A stretch of 64,000 nucleotides of DNA from Streptomyces griseoflavus (GCF_014649995.1 NZ_BMUC01000012.1:4360-68359); one strand, 5' to 3'; shown: positions 45,193 to 54,932, numbered from the stretch's first letter. Numbers and translations: made by a program. Notes: generated from the sequence alone by a model not told the origin.

Positions 45193-46383
45193 ATGTCCGC
45201 GTCCGCGAAGTTGCCTCCCTTCGACCCCGCCGACCCCCTCGGCCTCGACGACCTGCTGGAGCCCGAGGACCTGGCGGTCCGGGACACGGTGCGCGGCTGG
45301 GCGGCGGACCGCGTACTGCCGTACGTCGCCGACTGGTACGAGAAGGGCGAGCTGCCCGGCATCCGGGAGCTGGCCCGGGAACTCGGCGGGATCGGCGCGC
45401 TCGGCATGTCCCTCGACGGCTACGGCTGCGCGGGCGCGAGCGCGGTGCAGTACGGGCTCGCCTGTCTGGAACTGGAGGCGGCCGACTCCGGGATCCGCTC
45501 CCTGGTCTCCGTGCAGGGCTCGCTCGCCATGTACGCCATCCACCGGTTCGGCAGCGAGGAGCAGAAGCGGCGGTGGCTGCCCCCGATGGCCTCCGGCGAG
45601 GTCATCGGCTGCTTCGGGCTCACCGAACCCGACGTCGGCTCCGACCCCGGCTCGATGCGCACCCACGCCAAGAAGGACGGCACCGACTGGGTGCTGAACG
45701 GGCGCAAGATGTGGATCACCAACGGGTCCGTGGCCGGTGTCGCCGTGGTGTGGGCGCAGACCGACGAGGGGATCCGCGGCTTCGCCGTGCCCACCGACAG
45801 CGCCGGGTTCTCGGCGCCGGAGATCAAGCACAAGTGGTCCCTGCGCGCCTCCGTCACCAGCGAGCTGGTCATGGACGACGTACGGCTGCCCGCCGACGCG
45901 GTGCTGCCGGAGGTGACCGGGCTCAAGGGCCCGCTGAGCTGTCTCTCGCACGCCCGGTACGGGATCGTCTGGGGCGCGATGGGCGCCGCGCGCAGCTCCT
46001 TCGAGGCGGCGGTCGACTACGCGAGGACGCGGGAGCAGTTCGGGCGGCCCATCGGCGGGTTCCAGCTGACCCAGGCCAAGATCGCCGACATGGCGGTCGA
46101 ACTGCACAAGGGGATTCTGCTCGCCCATCACCTGGGGCGGCGCATGGACGCCGGCCGCCTGCGTCCCGAGCAGGTCAGCTTCGGCAAGCTCAACAACGTC
46201 CGCGAGGCCATCGACATCTGCCGTACCGCCCGCACGATCCTCGGGGCGAACGGGATCTCGCTCGAGTACCCGGTGATGCGGCACGCGACGAACCTGGAAT
46301 CGGTGCTCACCTACGAGGGCACCGTCGAGATGCACCAGCTCGTGCTGGGCAAGGCGCTCACCGGACTCGACGCGTTCCGGTAG
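45193..46383 (+). CDS. acyl-CoA dehydrogenase (glutaryl-CoA dehydrogenase-like)
   Basis: This 396-residue flavoenzyme is close to glutaryl-CoA dehydrogenases. FAD-binding regions GCFGLTEPDVGSDPGSMRTH and RKMWITNGSVAGV are followed by ARTREQFGRPIGGFQLTQAK. The catalytic-base region is LESVLTYEGTVEMHQLVLGK, whose glutamate lies in the position used by the glutaryl-CoA subgroup. It should oxidise glutaryl-CoA or a short acyl-CoA in lysine/tryptophan breakdown. The ATG follows GGAGGG by about 7 nt. A palindrome upstream is a likely operator, and a 12-bp hairpin terminates it. Confidence 0.92.
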   Translation: MSASAKLPPFDPADPLGLDDLLEPEDLAVRDTVRGWAADRVLPYVADWYEKGELPGIRELARELGGIGALGMSLDGYGCAGASAVQYGLACLELEAADSGIRSLVSVQGSLAMYAIHRFGSEEQKRRWLPPMASGEVIGCFGLTEPDVGSDPGSMRTHAKKDGTDWVLNGRKMWITNGSVAGVAVVWAQTDEGIRGFAVPTDSAGFSAPEIKHKWSLRASVTSELVMDDVRLPADAVLPEVTGLKGPLSCLSHARYGIVWGAMGAARSSFEAAVDYARTREQFGRPIGGFQLTQAKIADMAVELHKGILLAHHLGRRMDAGRLRPEQVSFGKLNNVREAIDICRTARTILGANGISLEYPVMRHATNLESVLTYEGTVEMHQLVLGKALTGLDAFR

Positions 46384-46408
46384 ACCCGGCCGCGGAGGAC
46401 CTCACGCG

Positions 46409-46437
46409 GAGGCAGGGCCGGCGAGCGGCCCTGCCTC
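46409..46437. terminator. terminator between acyl-CoA dehydrogenase and sflA
   Basis: GAGGCAGGGCCG (46409-46420) pairs perfectly with CGGCCCTGCCTC (46426-46437) around a 5-nt loop. It lies between convergent stops and touches the sflA stop codon. Confidence 0.82.
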
Positions 46438-46873
46438 AGCTCTGGTTGAAGAAGCCGTCGGAACGGTGCGCGGCCGGCTCGCCGCTGACGACCTCGGTGT
46501 CGGCCGGGCTGAGCAGGAACACGCGGTTGGAGACCCGCTCGATGGAACCGCGCAGGCCGAAGATCAGGCCCGCCGCGAAGTCGACGACGCGCTTGGCGTC
46601 ACCGGCGTCCATGGCCGTGAGGTTCATGATGACGGGAACCCCCTCGCGGAACAGCTCGCCGATGGCGCGGGCGTCCCGGAAGCTGTCCGGGGTCACCGTG
46701 CCGATCCGGCGGCCCTTCTCCTCGGCGACGTCCGATGCCACCTTGACCCGCGGATCGGTGACCCAGGCCTCCCCGGTCTCGGGCCCGTCGGAGTAGTCGT
46801 CGTCGTAGTAACGCTCGTCTTCGTTGTCGTCGACGAGGCCAAGCCAGGCACTCGCCTTGCGTACCGATCCCAT
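46436..46873 (-). CDS. sflA: SepF-like cell-division protein SflA
   Basis: This 145-residue SepF-family protein has a short N-terminus with an acidic Tyr/Asp-rich linker ([14 protein letters not shown]). The SepF core comes next ([60 protein letters not shown]). It interacts with or regulates FtsZ-ring assembly. In Streptomyces three paralogues exist; this position after the acyl-CoA dehydrogenase and before the DUF5685 gene matches, from memory, sflA (SCO1749), not the dcw-cluster sepF. Loss affects hyphal branching and septation in the published model. Confidence 0.87.
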   Translation of the reverse strand: MGSVRKASAWLGLVDDNEDERYYDDDYSDGPETGEAWVTDPRVKVASDVAEEKGRRIGTVTPDSFRDARAIGELFREGVPVIMNLTAMDAGDAKRVVDFAAGLIFGLRGSIERVSNRVFLLSPADTEVVSGEPAAHRSDGFFNQS

Positions 46874-47161
46874 GGACGCCTCCTCTCACAGCGGTCCTTC
46901 TGCTTTCCGCATCCCTATGGTCGTCCATGATGCGGATGGCGCGCCAAGTGGATAGACGCCGCGCGGGGGGTTTGTGACGTTACTGGTGCACAGCGAATCC
47001 GTCGAGAGTCCGTGTTTCCCAAGGGTCATGACGCAAACGGCTGCTGACTGTGAGTGAAATATGATTCTTCTCGGCGTCCGGGTGATGAGGGGTGCGGACG
47101 GGTGAACGCGCCGGCCGATACGATGCGGCGGCTCAGTCGTACAACCGCTCGGGGGAACGTC
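46874..47161. promoter_or_regulatory. divergent region sflA - DUF5685 (288 bp)
   Basis: The region is relatively AT-rich for this genome. TATGAT at 47060-47065, inside GTGAAATATGATTC, is a near-consensus -10 box for the rightward gene, without a clear -35 match. Nothing else is recognised. Confidence 0.45.
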
Positions 47162-48379
47162 GTGTTCGGAATGGTCAGGCCGTGTCGGCACCGGCTCGGG
47201 GAAAAGCTCACCGCCCAGTGGACGGCCCATTTGTGCGGGCTGTGCCTCGCGTTGCGCGGGGACCACGGGCAGCTCGCTCGGGTCGTCACCAATTACGACG
47301 GGTTGCTGATCTCCGTTCTGACGGAAGCTCAGTCCGGTTCCGCGGAGGCGGGACGGCGCACCGCGGGGCCCTGTCCGCTGCGCGGCATGCGCACCGCGTC
47401 CGTCGCGCACGGTGAGGGGGCGCGGCTCGCGGCGGCGGTCTCCCTGGTGCTGGCCTCCGCCAAGATGCGCGACCATGTCGCCGACGGCGACGGGCTGCTG
47501 GCGCGCCGGCCGGTGGCGCTCGCCGCGCGCCGGGTCGCGGCGGGCTGGGACCGGGCCGGGGCGCGGACCGGTGCGGACGTCGGCTTCGACACGGCCGTGC
47601 TGCTCGACGCCGTGGACCGGCAGACCGGCATCGAGACGCTCGCCGGGCCCGGCACCCCGGTCCTCACCGTGACCGAACCGACCGAGACCGCTACCGCGGC
47701 GGCCTTCGCGCACACCGCGGTGCTCGCCGGCCGGCCGCACAACGCGGGACCGCTGGCGGAGGCCGGGCGCCTCTTCGGGCGGCTCGCGCACCTGCTGGAC
47801 GCCGTGGAGGACCGGGAGGCCGACGCCGCCTCCGGTGCCTGGAACCCGCTCACCGCCACCGGCACCCCGCTGTCGGAGGCCCGCCGGCTCGCCGACGACG
47901 CGGTGCACGGCATCCGGCTCGCCCTGAGGGAAGTGGAGTTCGCGGACGCCGGACTGGCGCACCTGCTGCTCGTGCACGAGGTGCGGCGCTCGGTGGACCG
48001 GGCGTTCGGCACGGTGCCCGTCTGCGCGTCCCACCGGACCGGGCCCCACGACCCTCCGCAGCATCCCCACGGTGGCGGAAACCCGTATGCCGGCGGTCCG
48101 TACGGCGGTGGCGGGAACCCGTACGCGGGGGGCGGGGGAGTGCCCGGGGGCGGCGGGGGCGGGGGCGGCTTCGGCGAGTTCGGTCCGGCGCCCGCCGCCC
48201 AGCCCCCGCGGCGTGGATTCTGGGCCGGCTGCGGGATGTTCTGGCTGCTGTGCTGCACCTGCAAGCTGTGCTGTGCCAAGGAGTACGAGGGGCCGTGGTC
48301 GCGCAAGAAGCGTGAGGGGTGCTGTCACAAGTGCGACTGCGACGGGTGCGACTGCTGCTGCCCCTGCGACGGCTGCTAG
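47162..48379 (+). CDS. DUF5685 family protein with Gly-rich linker and cysteine-rich tail
   Basis: This 405-residue protein is of unknown function. The N-terminal ~290 residues are helical and begin VFGMVRPCRHRLGEKLTAQW with paired cysteines (AHLCGLCLALRGDHG), the DUF5685 pattern. A Gly/Pro/Asn/Tyr linker with repeats of GGGNPYAGG follows. The last 50 residues then hold about 17 cysteines, as in FWLLCCTCKLCCAKE, GCCHKCDCDGCDCCC and PCDGC. Such density suggests metal or Fe-S binding, with a short hydrophobic patch (GCGMFWLL). GTG 47162 follows GGGGGA. It is next to the cell-division gene sflA. Confidence 0.85.
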   Translation: MFGMVRPCRHRLGEKLTAQWTAHLCGLCLALRGDHGQLARVVTNYDGLLISVLTEAQSGSAEAGRRTAGPCPLRGMRTASVAHGEGARLAAAVSLVLASAKMRDHVADGDGLLARRPVALAARRVAAGWDRAGARTGADVGFDTAVLLDAVDRQTGIETLAGPGTPVLTVTEPTETATAAAFAHTAVLAGRPHNAGPLAEAGRLFGRLAHLLDAVEDREADAASGAWNPLTATGTPLSEARRLADDAVHGIRLALREVEFADAGLAHLLLVHEVRRSVDRAFGTVPVCASHRTGPHDPPQHPHGGGNPYAGGPYGGGGNPYAGGGGVPGGGGGGGGFGEFGPAPAAQPPRRGFWAGCGMFWLLCCTCKLCCAKEYEGPWSRKKREGCCHKCDCDGCDCCCPCDGC

Positions 48380-48675
48380 CGGACGGCGGGCAAGCGGAGG
48401 GGCGACTTCCGGACACCGTGCGGCTGTTCGGCCGGTCGTCAGCAGCGGGTGACCGCTGGTAACGGGCTTCCGTGCGTGGGTCAAATCTCCTACATGGTTC
48501 AAAGGTTGACGGCCGAAAGGCACCCTTGCGCCGAACGGTCGGTCGGCCGAATACTCGCCTCCAGCGCTTGTCAGGAGCACGACGTGTTCGGAATCCGGAC
48601 GCACGGGCCGCTGACTGCGCCTCACGGGCCCACAACCCCACGAGGGCCCCCTACTTCCTTTGTGGAGGACGAGAA
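48380..48675 (+). other. intergenic region DUF5685 - protease (296 bp)
   Basis: The region should hold the promoter of the first protease. TTGACG near 48507 could be a -35 box, but no clear -10 follows at the right spacing. Direct GGTCGGTCGGCC repetition lies around 48538. No gene is seen. Confidence 0.4.
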
Positions 48676-49581
48676 GTGAGGATCAAGCGCACCACCCCCC
48701 GCGGCGGCATCTCGAGACGGACTCGGCTGATCGCCGTATCCACCGGCCTCGTGGCCGCTGCCGCGATCGCGATCCCCAGCGCGAACGCGGCCGAAGCCCC
48801 CAGTACCTTCAGCTCCGCCGAGCTCAAGGGCGTCAGCGGCTCGGTGCTGAAGGCCGACATCCCGGGCACCGCCTGGGCCGTCGACAGCAAGACCAACCGG
48901 GTCGTCGTCACCGTCGACAGCACCGTCTCCCAGGCCGAGATCAACAAGATCAAGCAGCAGGCCGGGGACGACGCCGGGGCGATCACCATCAAGCGCACCC
49001 CGGGCACCTTCAGCAAGCTCATCCAGGGTGGTGACGCCATCTACGCGAGCAGCTGGCGCTGCTCCCTCGGATTCAACGTCCGCTCCAGCAGCGGCGTCGA
49101 GTACTTCCTGACCGCCGGGCACTGCACCGACGGCGCGGGCACCTGGTACTCCAACTCCGCCCGCACCACGGCCATCGGCACGACGGCCGGCTCCAGCTTC
49201 CCGGGCAACGACTACGGCATCGTGCGCTACACCGGTTCCGTCAGCCGTCCCGGCACCGCGAACGGCGTGGACATCACCCGGGCGGCCACCCCGAGCGTGG
49301 GCACCACGGTCATCCGTGACGGCTCCACCACGGGCACGCACAGCGGCCGGGTGACCGCGCTCAACGCGACCGTGAACTACGGCGGCGGCGACATCGTCTC
49401 CGGCCTCATCCAGACCACGGTCTGCGCCGAGCCCGGTGACTCCGGCGGCGCGCTCTACGGCAGCAACGGCACCGCGTACGGTCTGACCTCCGGCGGCAGC
49501 GGCAACTGCTCCTCCGGCGGCACGACCTTCTTCCAGCCGGTGACCGAGGCCCTGAGCGCCTACGGGGTCAGCGTCTACTAG
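48676..49581 (+). CDS. streptogrisin-type secreted serine protease (S1 family), copy 1
   Basis: This 301-residue preproprotease begins with the signal peptide [20 protein letters not shown] ending IPSANA. A propeptide of ~80 residues ([20 protein letters not shown]) acts as folding chaperone in this family. The mature chymotrypsin-like domain starts about residue 116 ([19 protein letters not shown]). The triad is intact: His in FLTAGHCT, Asp in [11 protein letters not shown], and Ser in [15 protein letters not shown]. The fold resembles Streptomyces griseus proteases A and B. GTG 48676 follows GGAGG by 7 nt. A paralogue follows directly. Confidence 0.94.
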   Translation: MRIKRTTPRGGISRRTRLIAVSTGLVAAAAIAIPSANAAEAPSTFSSAELKGVSGSVLKADIPGTAWAVDSKTNRVVVTVDSTVSQAEINKIKQQAGDDAGAITIKRTPGTFSKLIQGGDAIYASSWRCSLGFNVRSSSGVEYFLTAGHCTDGAGTWYSNSARTTAIGTTAGSSFPGNDYGIVRYTGSVSRPGTANGVDITRAATPSVGTTVIRDGSTTGTHSGRVTALNATVNYGGGDIVSGLIQTTVCAEPGDSGGALYGSNGTAYGLTSGGSGNCSSGGTTFFQPVTEALSAYGVSVY

Positions 49582-50057
49582 GACCCGCCCCGCTCCACCG
49601 GCCCGAGCCGGCCGTACGACGACGAGCCCCCGCACGCGACCCGCGTGCGGGGGCTCGCTGCTGTCCCGCCTCCCGGGGACGCCCGGCGGGCGTCGCGGAA
49701 CGGGTGCGGACGCGACTCCCGTCCCGCGTGGCCCGCGTCGAACACCCACACGAGGGGGCGATTTCGAGCCACCGGCGGATTCCCTGGTCCGTACCACCCG
49801 TTCCTCCTTCGCGGTGTTTGCAGTGCGAACTTCCGCCGTGTGTCCATGACCAGTCAGGACATAGAGGGCGCAGGGCCGTTGCCGTACCCGCGTCCGGAAG
49901 TCGACCTTGTGTGCCCCCTGTGGGGTTCGGAAGAGTAGGCGCCGTTCGACCGGCGCGGGTGTGGCTTCTTTCGTCTTCTGCCCCCGTCGCCGTACGCCTT
50001 CCGGTCCGGTGAGGTCCCCACAACCTCCCGGGCCGTCCCCCCACAGGAGGACGTGAG
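49582..50057 (+). other. intergenic region between proteases (476 bp)
   Basis: The region holds the terminator at 49623-49657. The remaining ~400 bp are moderately GC-rich with short open frames that lack GC3 bias. It presumably carries the promoter and a long leader of the second protease gene, ending in a strong AGGAGG site at 50045-50050. I could not identify the promoter or another gene. Confidence 0.5.
49623..49657 (+). terminator. 16-bp hairpin after protease copy 1
   Basis: Positions 49623-49638 pair perfectly with 49642-49657 around an ACC loop, 41 bp after the stop codon. It separates transcription of the two protease genes. Confidence 0.88.
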
Positions 50058-51140
50058 TTGAAGCACCGACGCATATCCCGGCGGCGCGCGGTCGTGGCGG
50101 GTGCGGGCATCGCCGCACTGGCCGCGGGCGCCGTCACCTTCCAGACTGCGAACGCCAGCGAGATTCCGGCGGACGCGGAGCCCCGGACGCTCTCGGTCCA
50201 GGCGGCCGGAAAGCTCGCCTCGGCACTCGCCGCGGACCTGGGCGCCGACGCGGCGGGAACGTACTACGACGCCAAGAGCGAGAGCCTCGTGGTGAACGTG
50301 CTCGACGAGGCCGCCGCCGAGACCGTCGAGTCGGCCGGCGCCAGGGCGAGAGTCGTGGCGCACTCCCTGGCCGAGCTGAAGAGCGCGCACACCACGCTGC
50401 GGCAGGACGCCACCATCCCGGGCACCGCCCGGGTGACCGACCCGACCACCAACAAGGTCGTCGTCACCGCGGACCGCACCGTCTCCGAGGCGGAGTGGGC
50501 CCAGCTGACGAAGGTCGTCGACTCGCTGGGCGGCAAGGCCGAACTCCGGCGCACGGAGGGGGAGTACAAGCCCTTCGTCGCGGGCGGTGACGCCATCACC
50601 GGAGGGGGCGGGCGCTGCTCGCTCGGCTTCAACGTGACCAAGGGCGGCGAGCCGCACTTCCTCACCGCCGGGCACTGCACCGAGGGCATCTCCAGCTGGT
50701 CGGACTCCTCGGGCGAGGTGATCGGCGAGAACGCGGCGTCCAGCTTCCCGGGCGACGACTACGGGCTGGTCAAGTACACCGCCGACGTGGACCACCCGAG
50801 CGAGGTGAACCTCTACGACGGCTCCTCGCAGGCGATCTCCGGCGCCGCCGAGGCCACCGTCGGCATGCGGGTCACCCGCAGCGGTTCCACGACCCAGGTG
50901 CACTCCGGCACGGTCACCGGTCTGGACGCCACCGTGAACTACGGCAACGGCGACATCGTCGACGGTCTGATCCAGACCGACGTGTGCGCCGAGCCCGGTG
51001 ACAGCGGCGGCTCCCTCTTCTCGGGCAGCAGCGCGGTCGGTCTCACCTCGGGCGGCAGCGGCGACTGCACCTCGGGCGGCACGACCTTCTTCCAGCCGGT
51101 GACGGAGGCCCTGTCGGCCACCGGTACGCAGATCGGCTGA
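50058..51140 (+). CDS. streptogrisin-type secreted serine protease (S1 family), copy 2, TTG start
   Basis: This 360-residue preproprotease is related to copy 1. The signal peptide is [20 protein letters not shown]... ending TANA, with an arginine cluster that could permit Tat export. A longer propeptide (~150 residues) follows, then the mature S1 domain ([19 protein letters not shown]). The triad His is in FLTAGHCT, Asp in [11 protein letters not shown] and Ser in [13 protein letters not shown]. The only usable start is TTG at 50058, set 7 nt after AGGAGG; the GTG 5 bp upstream runs into a stop. The longer propeptide distinguishes it from copy 1 (streptogrisin D-like, inference). Confidence 0.92.
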   Translation: MKHRRISRRRAVVAGAGIAALAAGAVTFQTANASEIPADAEPRTLSVQAAGKLASALAADLGADAAGTYYDAKSESLVVNVLDEAAAETVESAGARARVVAHSLAELKSAHTTLRQDATIPGTARVTDPTTNKVVVTADRTVSEAEWAQLTKVVDSLGGKAELRRTEGEYKPFVAGGDAITGGGGRCSLGFNVTKGGEPHFLTAGHCTEGISSWSDSSGEVIGENAASSFPGDDYGLVKYTADVDHPSEVNLYDGSSQAISGAAEATVGMRVTRSGSTTQVHSGTVTGLDATVNYGNGDIVDGLIQTDVCAEPGDSGGSLFSGSSAVGLTSGGSGDCTSGGTTFFQPVTEALSATGTQIG

Positions 51141-51154
51141 GCACGCCTCGTCAC

Positions 51155-51191
51155 GACGTCCCGTCCCTCCGTCACGGAGGGGCGGGACGTC
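51155..51191 (+). terminator. 17-bp hairpin after protease copy 2
   Basis: Positions 51155-51171 pair with 51175-51191 around TCA, with a single G-U pair in the RNA. It ends ~95 bp before the SOS box of dnaE2. Confidence 0.85.
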
Positions 51192-51285
51192 CGTGTGTTC
51201 CGGGGTGTTCGGGCAGGTGGGAGGGGGTGGCGCGGCTGTCGCACATGCATTCGAAAATTGGTCTATGGTGGGGGTGAGGTAGCTG

Positions 51286-51299
51286 GGAACAATTGTTCG
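51286..51299. promoter_or_regulatory. LexA (SOS) box upstream of dnaE2
   Basis: GGAACAATTGTTCG matches the Gram-positive/actinobacterial SOS box CGAAC-N4-GTTCG with one mismatch at the first base, and continues with A as in the longer TCGAAC-N4-GTTCGA form. It ends 36 bp before the dnaE2 GTG, so LexA should repress dnaE2-imuB until DNA damage occurs. Confidence 0.9.
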
Positions 51300-51335
51300 A
51301 GAGTCGATCAGGACTCACGAGTGCGGGAGGTGCGT

Positions 51336-54300
51336 GTGCCGGGTTTCACGCATCTGCACACCGTCTCCGGGTTCTCCCCGCGCTACGGCGCCTCCCACCC
51401 GGAGCGGCTGGCCGAGCGTGCCTCGGAGCGGGGCATGGACGCCCTCGCCCTCACCGACCGCGACACCCTCGCCGGATCCGTCCGCTTCGCCAAGGCCTGC
51501 GCGAAGGCCGGCGTCCGCCCGCTGTTCGGCGCGGAGCTGGCGGTGGCGGCCTCCGCTCCCTCCCCGGACGCGCGCGGGCGGGAGCCCGTACGGCAGGACC
51601 GGCGCCGCACCCCGGTGCGCGGAGGCGCCTTCATCGACGAGTCGACACCGCGGGTCACCTTCCTCGCCCGGGACGGCGCCCGCGGCTGGGCCGACCTGTG
51701 CCGTCTGGTCTCCGCCGCCCACACCCACGAAGGCCTCCCGCTGCTGTCCTGGGAGGACAACCACGCCGACGGCCTGACCGTCCTGCTCGGCCCCGACTCC
51801 GACGTCGGCCGCGCCCTCGCCGTGGGCCGTCCCGACCGTGCCGCCCGGCTGCTCGCCCCCTGGCGGGAGCTCTACGGCGACGCCCTGCGCCTGGAGGCCG
51901 TCTGGCACGGACGCCGGGGCACCGGCCCCGGCTCCCTGCGGCTGGCGGCCCGCACCCTGGGCTTCGCCGCCGAACAGGGCGTCCGGCCCGTGCTGAGCAA
52001 CGCCGTCCGCTACGCCGACCCCGGCCTCGGCCCGGTCGCCGACGTGCTGGACGCCGCCCGCCGGCTGGTCCCCGTCGACCCGGCCAAAGGGCTGGACTCC
52101 GGCGAGGCCTGGCTCAAGGACCAGGGCGCCATGCTGGAGGCGGCCGAGCGGATCGTCGAGGCCGCGGGCTTCCGGCGCGGGACCGGCCTCAGGCTGCTGG
52201 AGCAGACGCAGGCCACGGCCGCCGAGTGCCTGGTCGATCCCGAGGACGACCTCGGCATGGGCAGCGTCCACTTCCCCGAACCGCACCTCGTCGGCGCCGG
52301 CCGGCGCACCGCCCAGCGGGCGCTGGCCTCCCGTGCGGCGGCGGGCATGGTGCTGCGGGGGTACGCGGGCCGCCGGGAGTACTGGGAGCGGATGCACCAC
52401 GAGCTGGACATCATCGCCCACCACGGCTTCGCCTCCTACTTCCTCACCGTCTCCCAGGTCGTCGACGACATCCGGCACATGGGCATCCGGGTGGCCGCGC
52501 GCGGCTCCGGCGCCGGTTCCCTGGTCAACCACGTCCTCGGCATCGCGCACGCCGACCCGGTCGAGCACGGGCTGCTGATGGAACGCTTCCTGTCCAAGGA
52601 GCGGGTCGTGCTGCCCGACATCGACATCGACGTGGAGTCCGCGCGCCGTCTCGAGGTCTACCGCGCGATCATCGGCCGGTTCGGCACCGAGCGGGTCGCC
52701 ACGATCGCCATGCCGGAGACGTACCGGGTGCGGCACGCCATCCGTGACGTCGGCGCGGCGCTGTCCATGGACCCGGCCGAGATCGACCGGGTCGCCAAGT
52801 CCTTCCCGCACATCCGCGCCCGCGACGCCCGCGCGGCGCTCGAGGAGCTGCCCGAACTGCGGGAACTGGCGGGGCGGAAGGAGCGGTACGGCAGGCTGTG
52901 GGAGCTGGTCGAGGCCCTCGACGCGCTCCCGCGCGGGGTCGCCATGCACCCCTGCGGCGTCCTGCTGTCCGACGCCTCCCTGCTCACCCGTACGCCGGTC
53001 ATGCCGACCAGTGGCGAGGGCTTCCCCATGGCGCAGTTCGACAAGGACGACGTGGAGGACCTCGGGCTGCTCAAGCTCGACGTGCTGGGCGTGCGGATGC
53101 AGTCGGCGATGGCGCACGCGGTCACCGAGGTGCGGCGGGCGACGGGGGAGCGGATCGACCTGGACGCGGTGCCGGAGGGCGACCCCGCGACGTACGGGCT
53201 CATCCGGTCCACCGAGACGCTCGGCTGCTTCCAGATCGAGTCCCCGGGGCAGCGGGACCTGGTCGGCCGGCTCCAGCCGTCGACCTTCCACGACCTGGTC
53301 GTCGACATCTCCCTCTTCCGGCCCGGCCCGGTCGCCGCCGACATGGTGCGGCCGTTCATCGAGGCCCGGCACGGAAGGGCGCCGGTGCGCTACCCGCATC
53401 CGGACCTGGAGGAGGCGCTGAAAGGGACCTACGGGGTCGTCGTCTTCCACGAGCAGGTCATCGACATCGTCTCGGTCCTCACCGGCTGCGGGCGCGGCGA
53501 GGCGGACCGGGTGCGGCGCGGGCTGTCCGACCCGGAGTCGCAGGAGCGGATCAAGGTGTGGTTCGCCCAGCACGCGGCGGCCCGGGGCTACGACGCGGAA
53601 ACGATTCAGCGGACCTGGGAGATCGTCGAGGCCTTCGGCTCCTACGGCTTCTGCAAGGCGCACGCGGTCGCCTTCGCCGTGCCGACGTACCAGTCGGCGT
53701 GGCTGAAGGCGCACCACCCGGCCGCCTTCTACGCGGGCCTGCTCACGCACGACCCCGGGATGTACCCGAAGCGGCTGCTGCTGGCGGACGCCCGGCGGCG
53801 CGGGGTCCCGGTGCTGCCGCTGGACGTGAACAAGTCGGGGGTCGCACACAGGATCGAACTGGTGTCTGAATCGAAGGGCTCGAAGGGGTCGAGGGAACCG
53901 GAGGAGCCGAAAGGGCGGAAGGAGCCGAAGGGGCCGAACGGGCCCCAGGGGGTGTGGGGACTGCGGCTGGCGCTCTCCGACGTGCACGGCATCAGCGAGG
54001 CCGAGGCCACCCGGATCGCCGAGGGGCAGCCGTACGCCTCGCTGCTCGACTTCTGGGAGCGGGCCCGCCCCAGCCGTCCGCTCGCCGGGCGCCTCGCCCA
54101 GGTCGGCGCGCTGGACGCGTTCGGCGCCAACCGCCGTGACCTGCAACTGCACCTGACCGAACTGCACCGGGGCGCCCGCGGCGGGCGCGGCGACCAGCTC
54201 CCCCTGTCCGGCGGCCGCAGGACCGCCCCGGCCGGCCTGCCCGACCTCACCGAGCCGGAGAAGCTCAGCGCCGAACTGGGCGTGCTGTCCATGGACGCCT

Positions 54301-54932
54301 CCCGCCACCTGATGGACGACCACGGCACCTTCCTCGAGGAGCTGGGCGTGGTCTCCGCGCGGCGGCTGCGCGAGGCGCGGCACGGGGACACCGTGCTGGT
54401 CGCGGGCGCCAAGGCGGCCACCCAGACCCCGCCCATCCGCTCCGGCAAGCGGGTCATCTTCTCCACCCTGGACGACGGCACCGGCCTGGTCGACCTCGCC
54501 TTCTTCGACGACTCCCACGACGCCTGCGCCCACACCGTCTTCCACTCCTGGCTGCTGCTGGTGCGCGGGGTGGTGCAGCGCCGGGGCCCGCGCAGTTTCA
54601 GCGTGGTGGGCTCCGCCGCCTGGAACCTCGCCGACCTGCTGGAGGTCCGCCGGGAGGAGGGCCTGGAGGGGGTCGCCGAGCGGCTCGCCGGGCCGGCCGG
54701 TGCGGGCTCCGGGGCCGCCGACGACGAGCAGGGCCCGGCCCGCAGGCGGCTCGCCGGTTCGGACGGACGGCCCGCGCCGGCCGGTTCCGCGGCCCGGGAC
54801 CCGATGGAGGACAGGACCATCCGCATGCCCACGGGGTACGAGATGCACCCCTGGGCCGATCTGCGCCCCGCGGGCGAAGGGCCCGCGGTGGGAAGGAAGT
54901 TGTGGCACCAGAGTCCGGGGAGTGCGGGATGA
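51336..54932 (+). CDS. dnaE2: error-prone DNA polymerase III alpha subunit, DnaE2 (ImuC)
   Basis: This 1198-residue C-family polymerase mediates damage-induced mutagenesis. The N-terminal PHP domain starts FTHLHTVSGFSPRYG. The palm aspartates lie in VVLPDIDIDVESARR (~residue 427) and LGLLKLDVLGVRMQ (~580). Helix-hairpin-helix and OB domains follow (VHGISEAEATRIAEGQPYAS, then LVAGAKAATQTPPIRSGKRV). It ends KLWHQSPGSAG, the typical DnaE2 tail. A Lys/Gly/Glu/Pro low-complexity insert occupies residues ~844-872. GTG 51336 lies 5 nt after GGGAGG and just after an SOS box. The stop overlaps imuB (ATGA). Confidence 0.94.
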   Translation: MPGFTHLHTVSGFSPRYGASHPERLAERASERGMDALALTDRDTLAGSVRFAKACAKAGVRPLFGAELAVAASAPSPDARGREPVRQDRRRTPVRGGAFIDESTPRVTFLARDGARGWADLCRLVSAAHTHEGLPLLSWEDNHADGLTVLLGPDSDVGRALAVGRPDRAARLLAPWRELYGDALRLEAVWHGRRGTGPGSLRLAARTLGFAAEQGVRPVLSNAVRYADPGLGPVADVLDAARRLVPVDPAKGLDSGEAWLKDQGAMLEAAERIVEAAGFRRGTGLRLLEQTQATAAECLVDPEDDLGMGSVHFPEPHLVGAGRRTAQRALASRAAAGMVLRGYAGRREYWERMHHELDIIAHHGFASYFLTVSQVVDDIRHMGIRVAARGSGAGSLVNHVLGIAHADPVEHGLLMERFLSKERVVLPDIDIDVESARRLEVYRAIIGRFGTERVATIAMPETYRVRHAIRDVGAALSMDPAEIDRVAKSFPHIRARDARAALEELPELRELAGRKERYGRLWELVEALDALPRGVAMHPCGVLLSDASLLTRTPVMPTSGEGFPMAQFDKDDVEDLGLLKLDVLGVRMQSAMAHAVTEVRRATGERIDLDAVPEGDPATYGLIRSTETLGCFQIESPGQRDLVGRLQPSTFHDLVVDISLFRPGPVAADMVRPFIEARHGRAPVRYPHPDLEEALKGTYGVVVFHEQVIDIVSVLTGCGRGEADRVRRGLSDPESQERIKVWFAQHAAARGYDAETIQRTWEIVEAFGSYGFCKAHAVAFAVPTYQSAWLKAHHPAAFYAGLLTHDPGMYPKRLLLADARRRGVPVLPLDVNKSGVAHRIELVSESKGSKGSREPEEPKGRKEPKGPNGPQGVWGLRLALSDVHGISEAEATRIAEGQPYASLLDFWERARPSRPLAGRLAQVGALDAFGANRRDLQLHLTELHRGARGGRGDQLPLSGGRRTAPAGLPDLTEPEKLSAELGVLSMDASRHLMDDHGTFLEELGVVSARRLREARHGDTVLVAGAKAATQTPPIRSGKRVIFSTLDDGTGLVDLAFFDDSHDACAHTVFHSWLLLVRGVVQRRGPRSFSVVGSAAWNLADLLEVRREEGLEGVAERLAGPAGAGSGAADDEQGPARRRLAGSDGRPAPAGSAARDPMEDRTIRMPTGYEMHPWADLRPAGEGPAVGRKLWHQSPGSAG

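Noticed and set aside
43396-46335. 979-residue antisense frame over the MFS and acyl-CoA dehydrogenase genes
   Set aside because: It is His/Gln/Arg-rich with no domain, a typical high-GC shadow frame.
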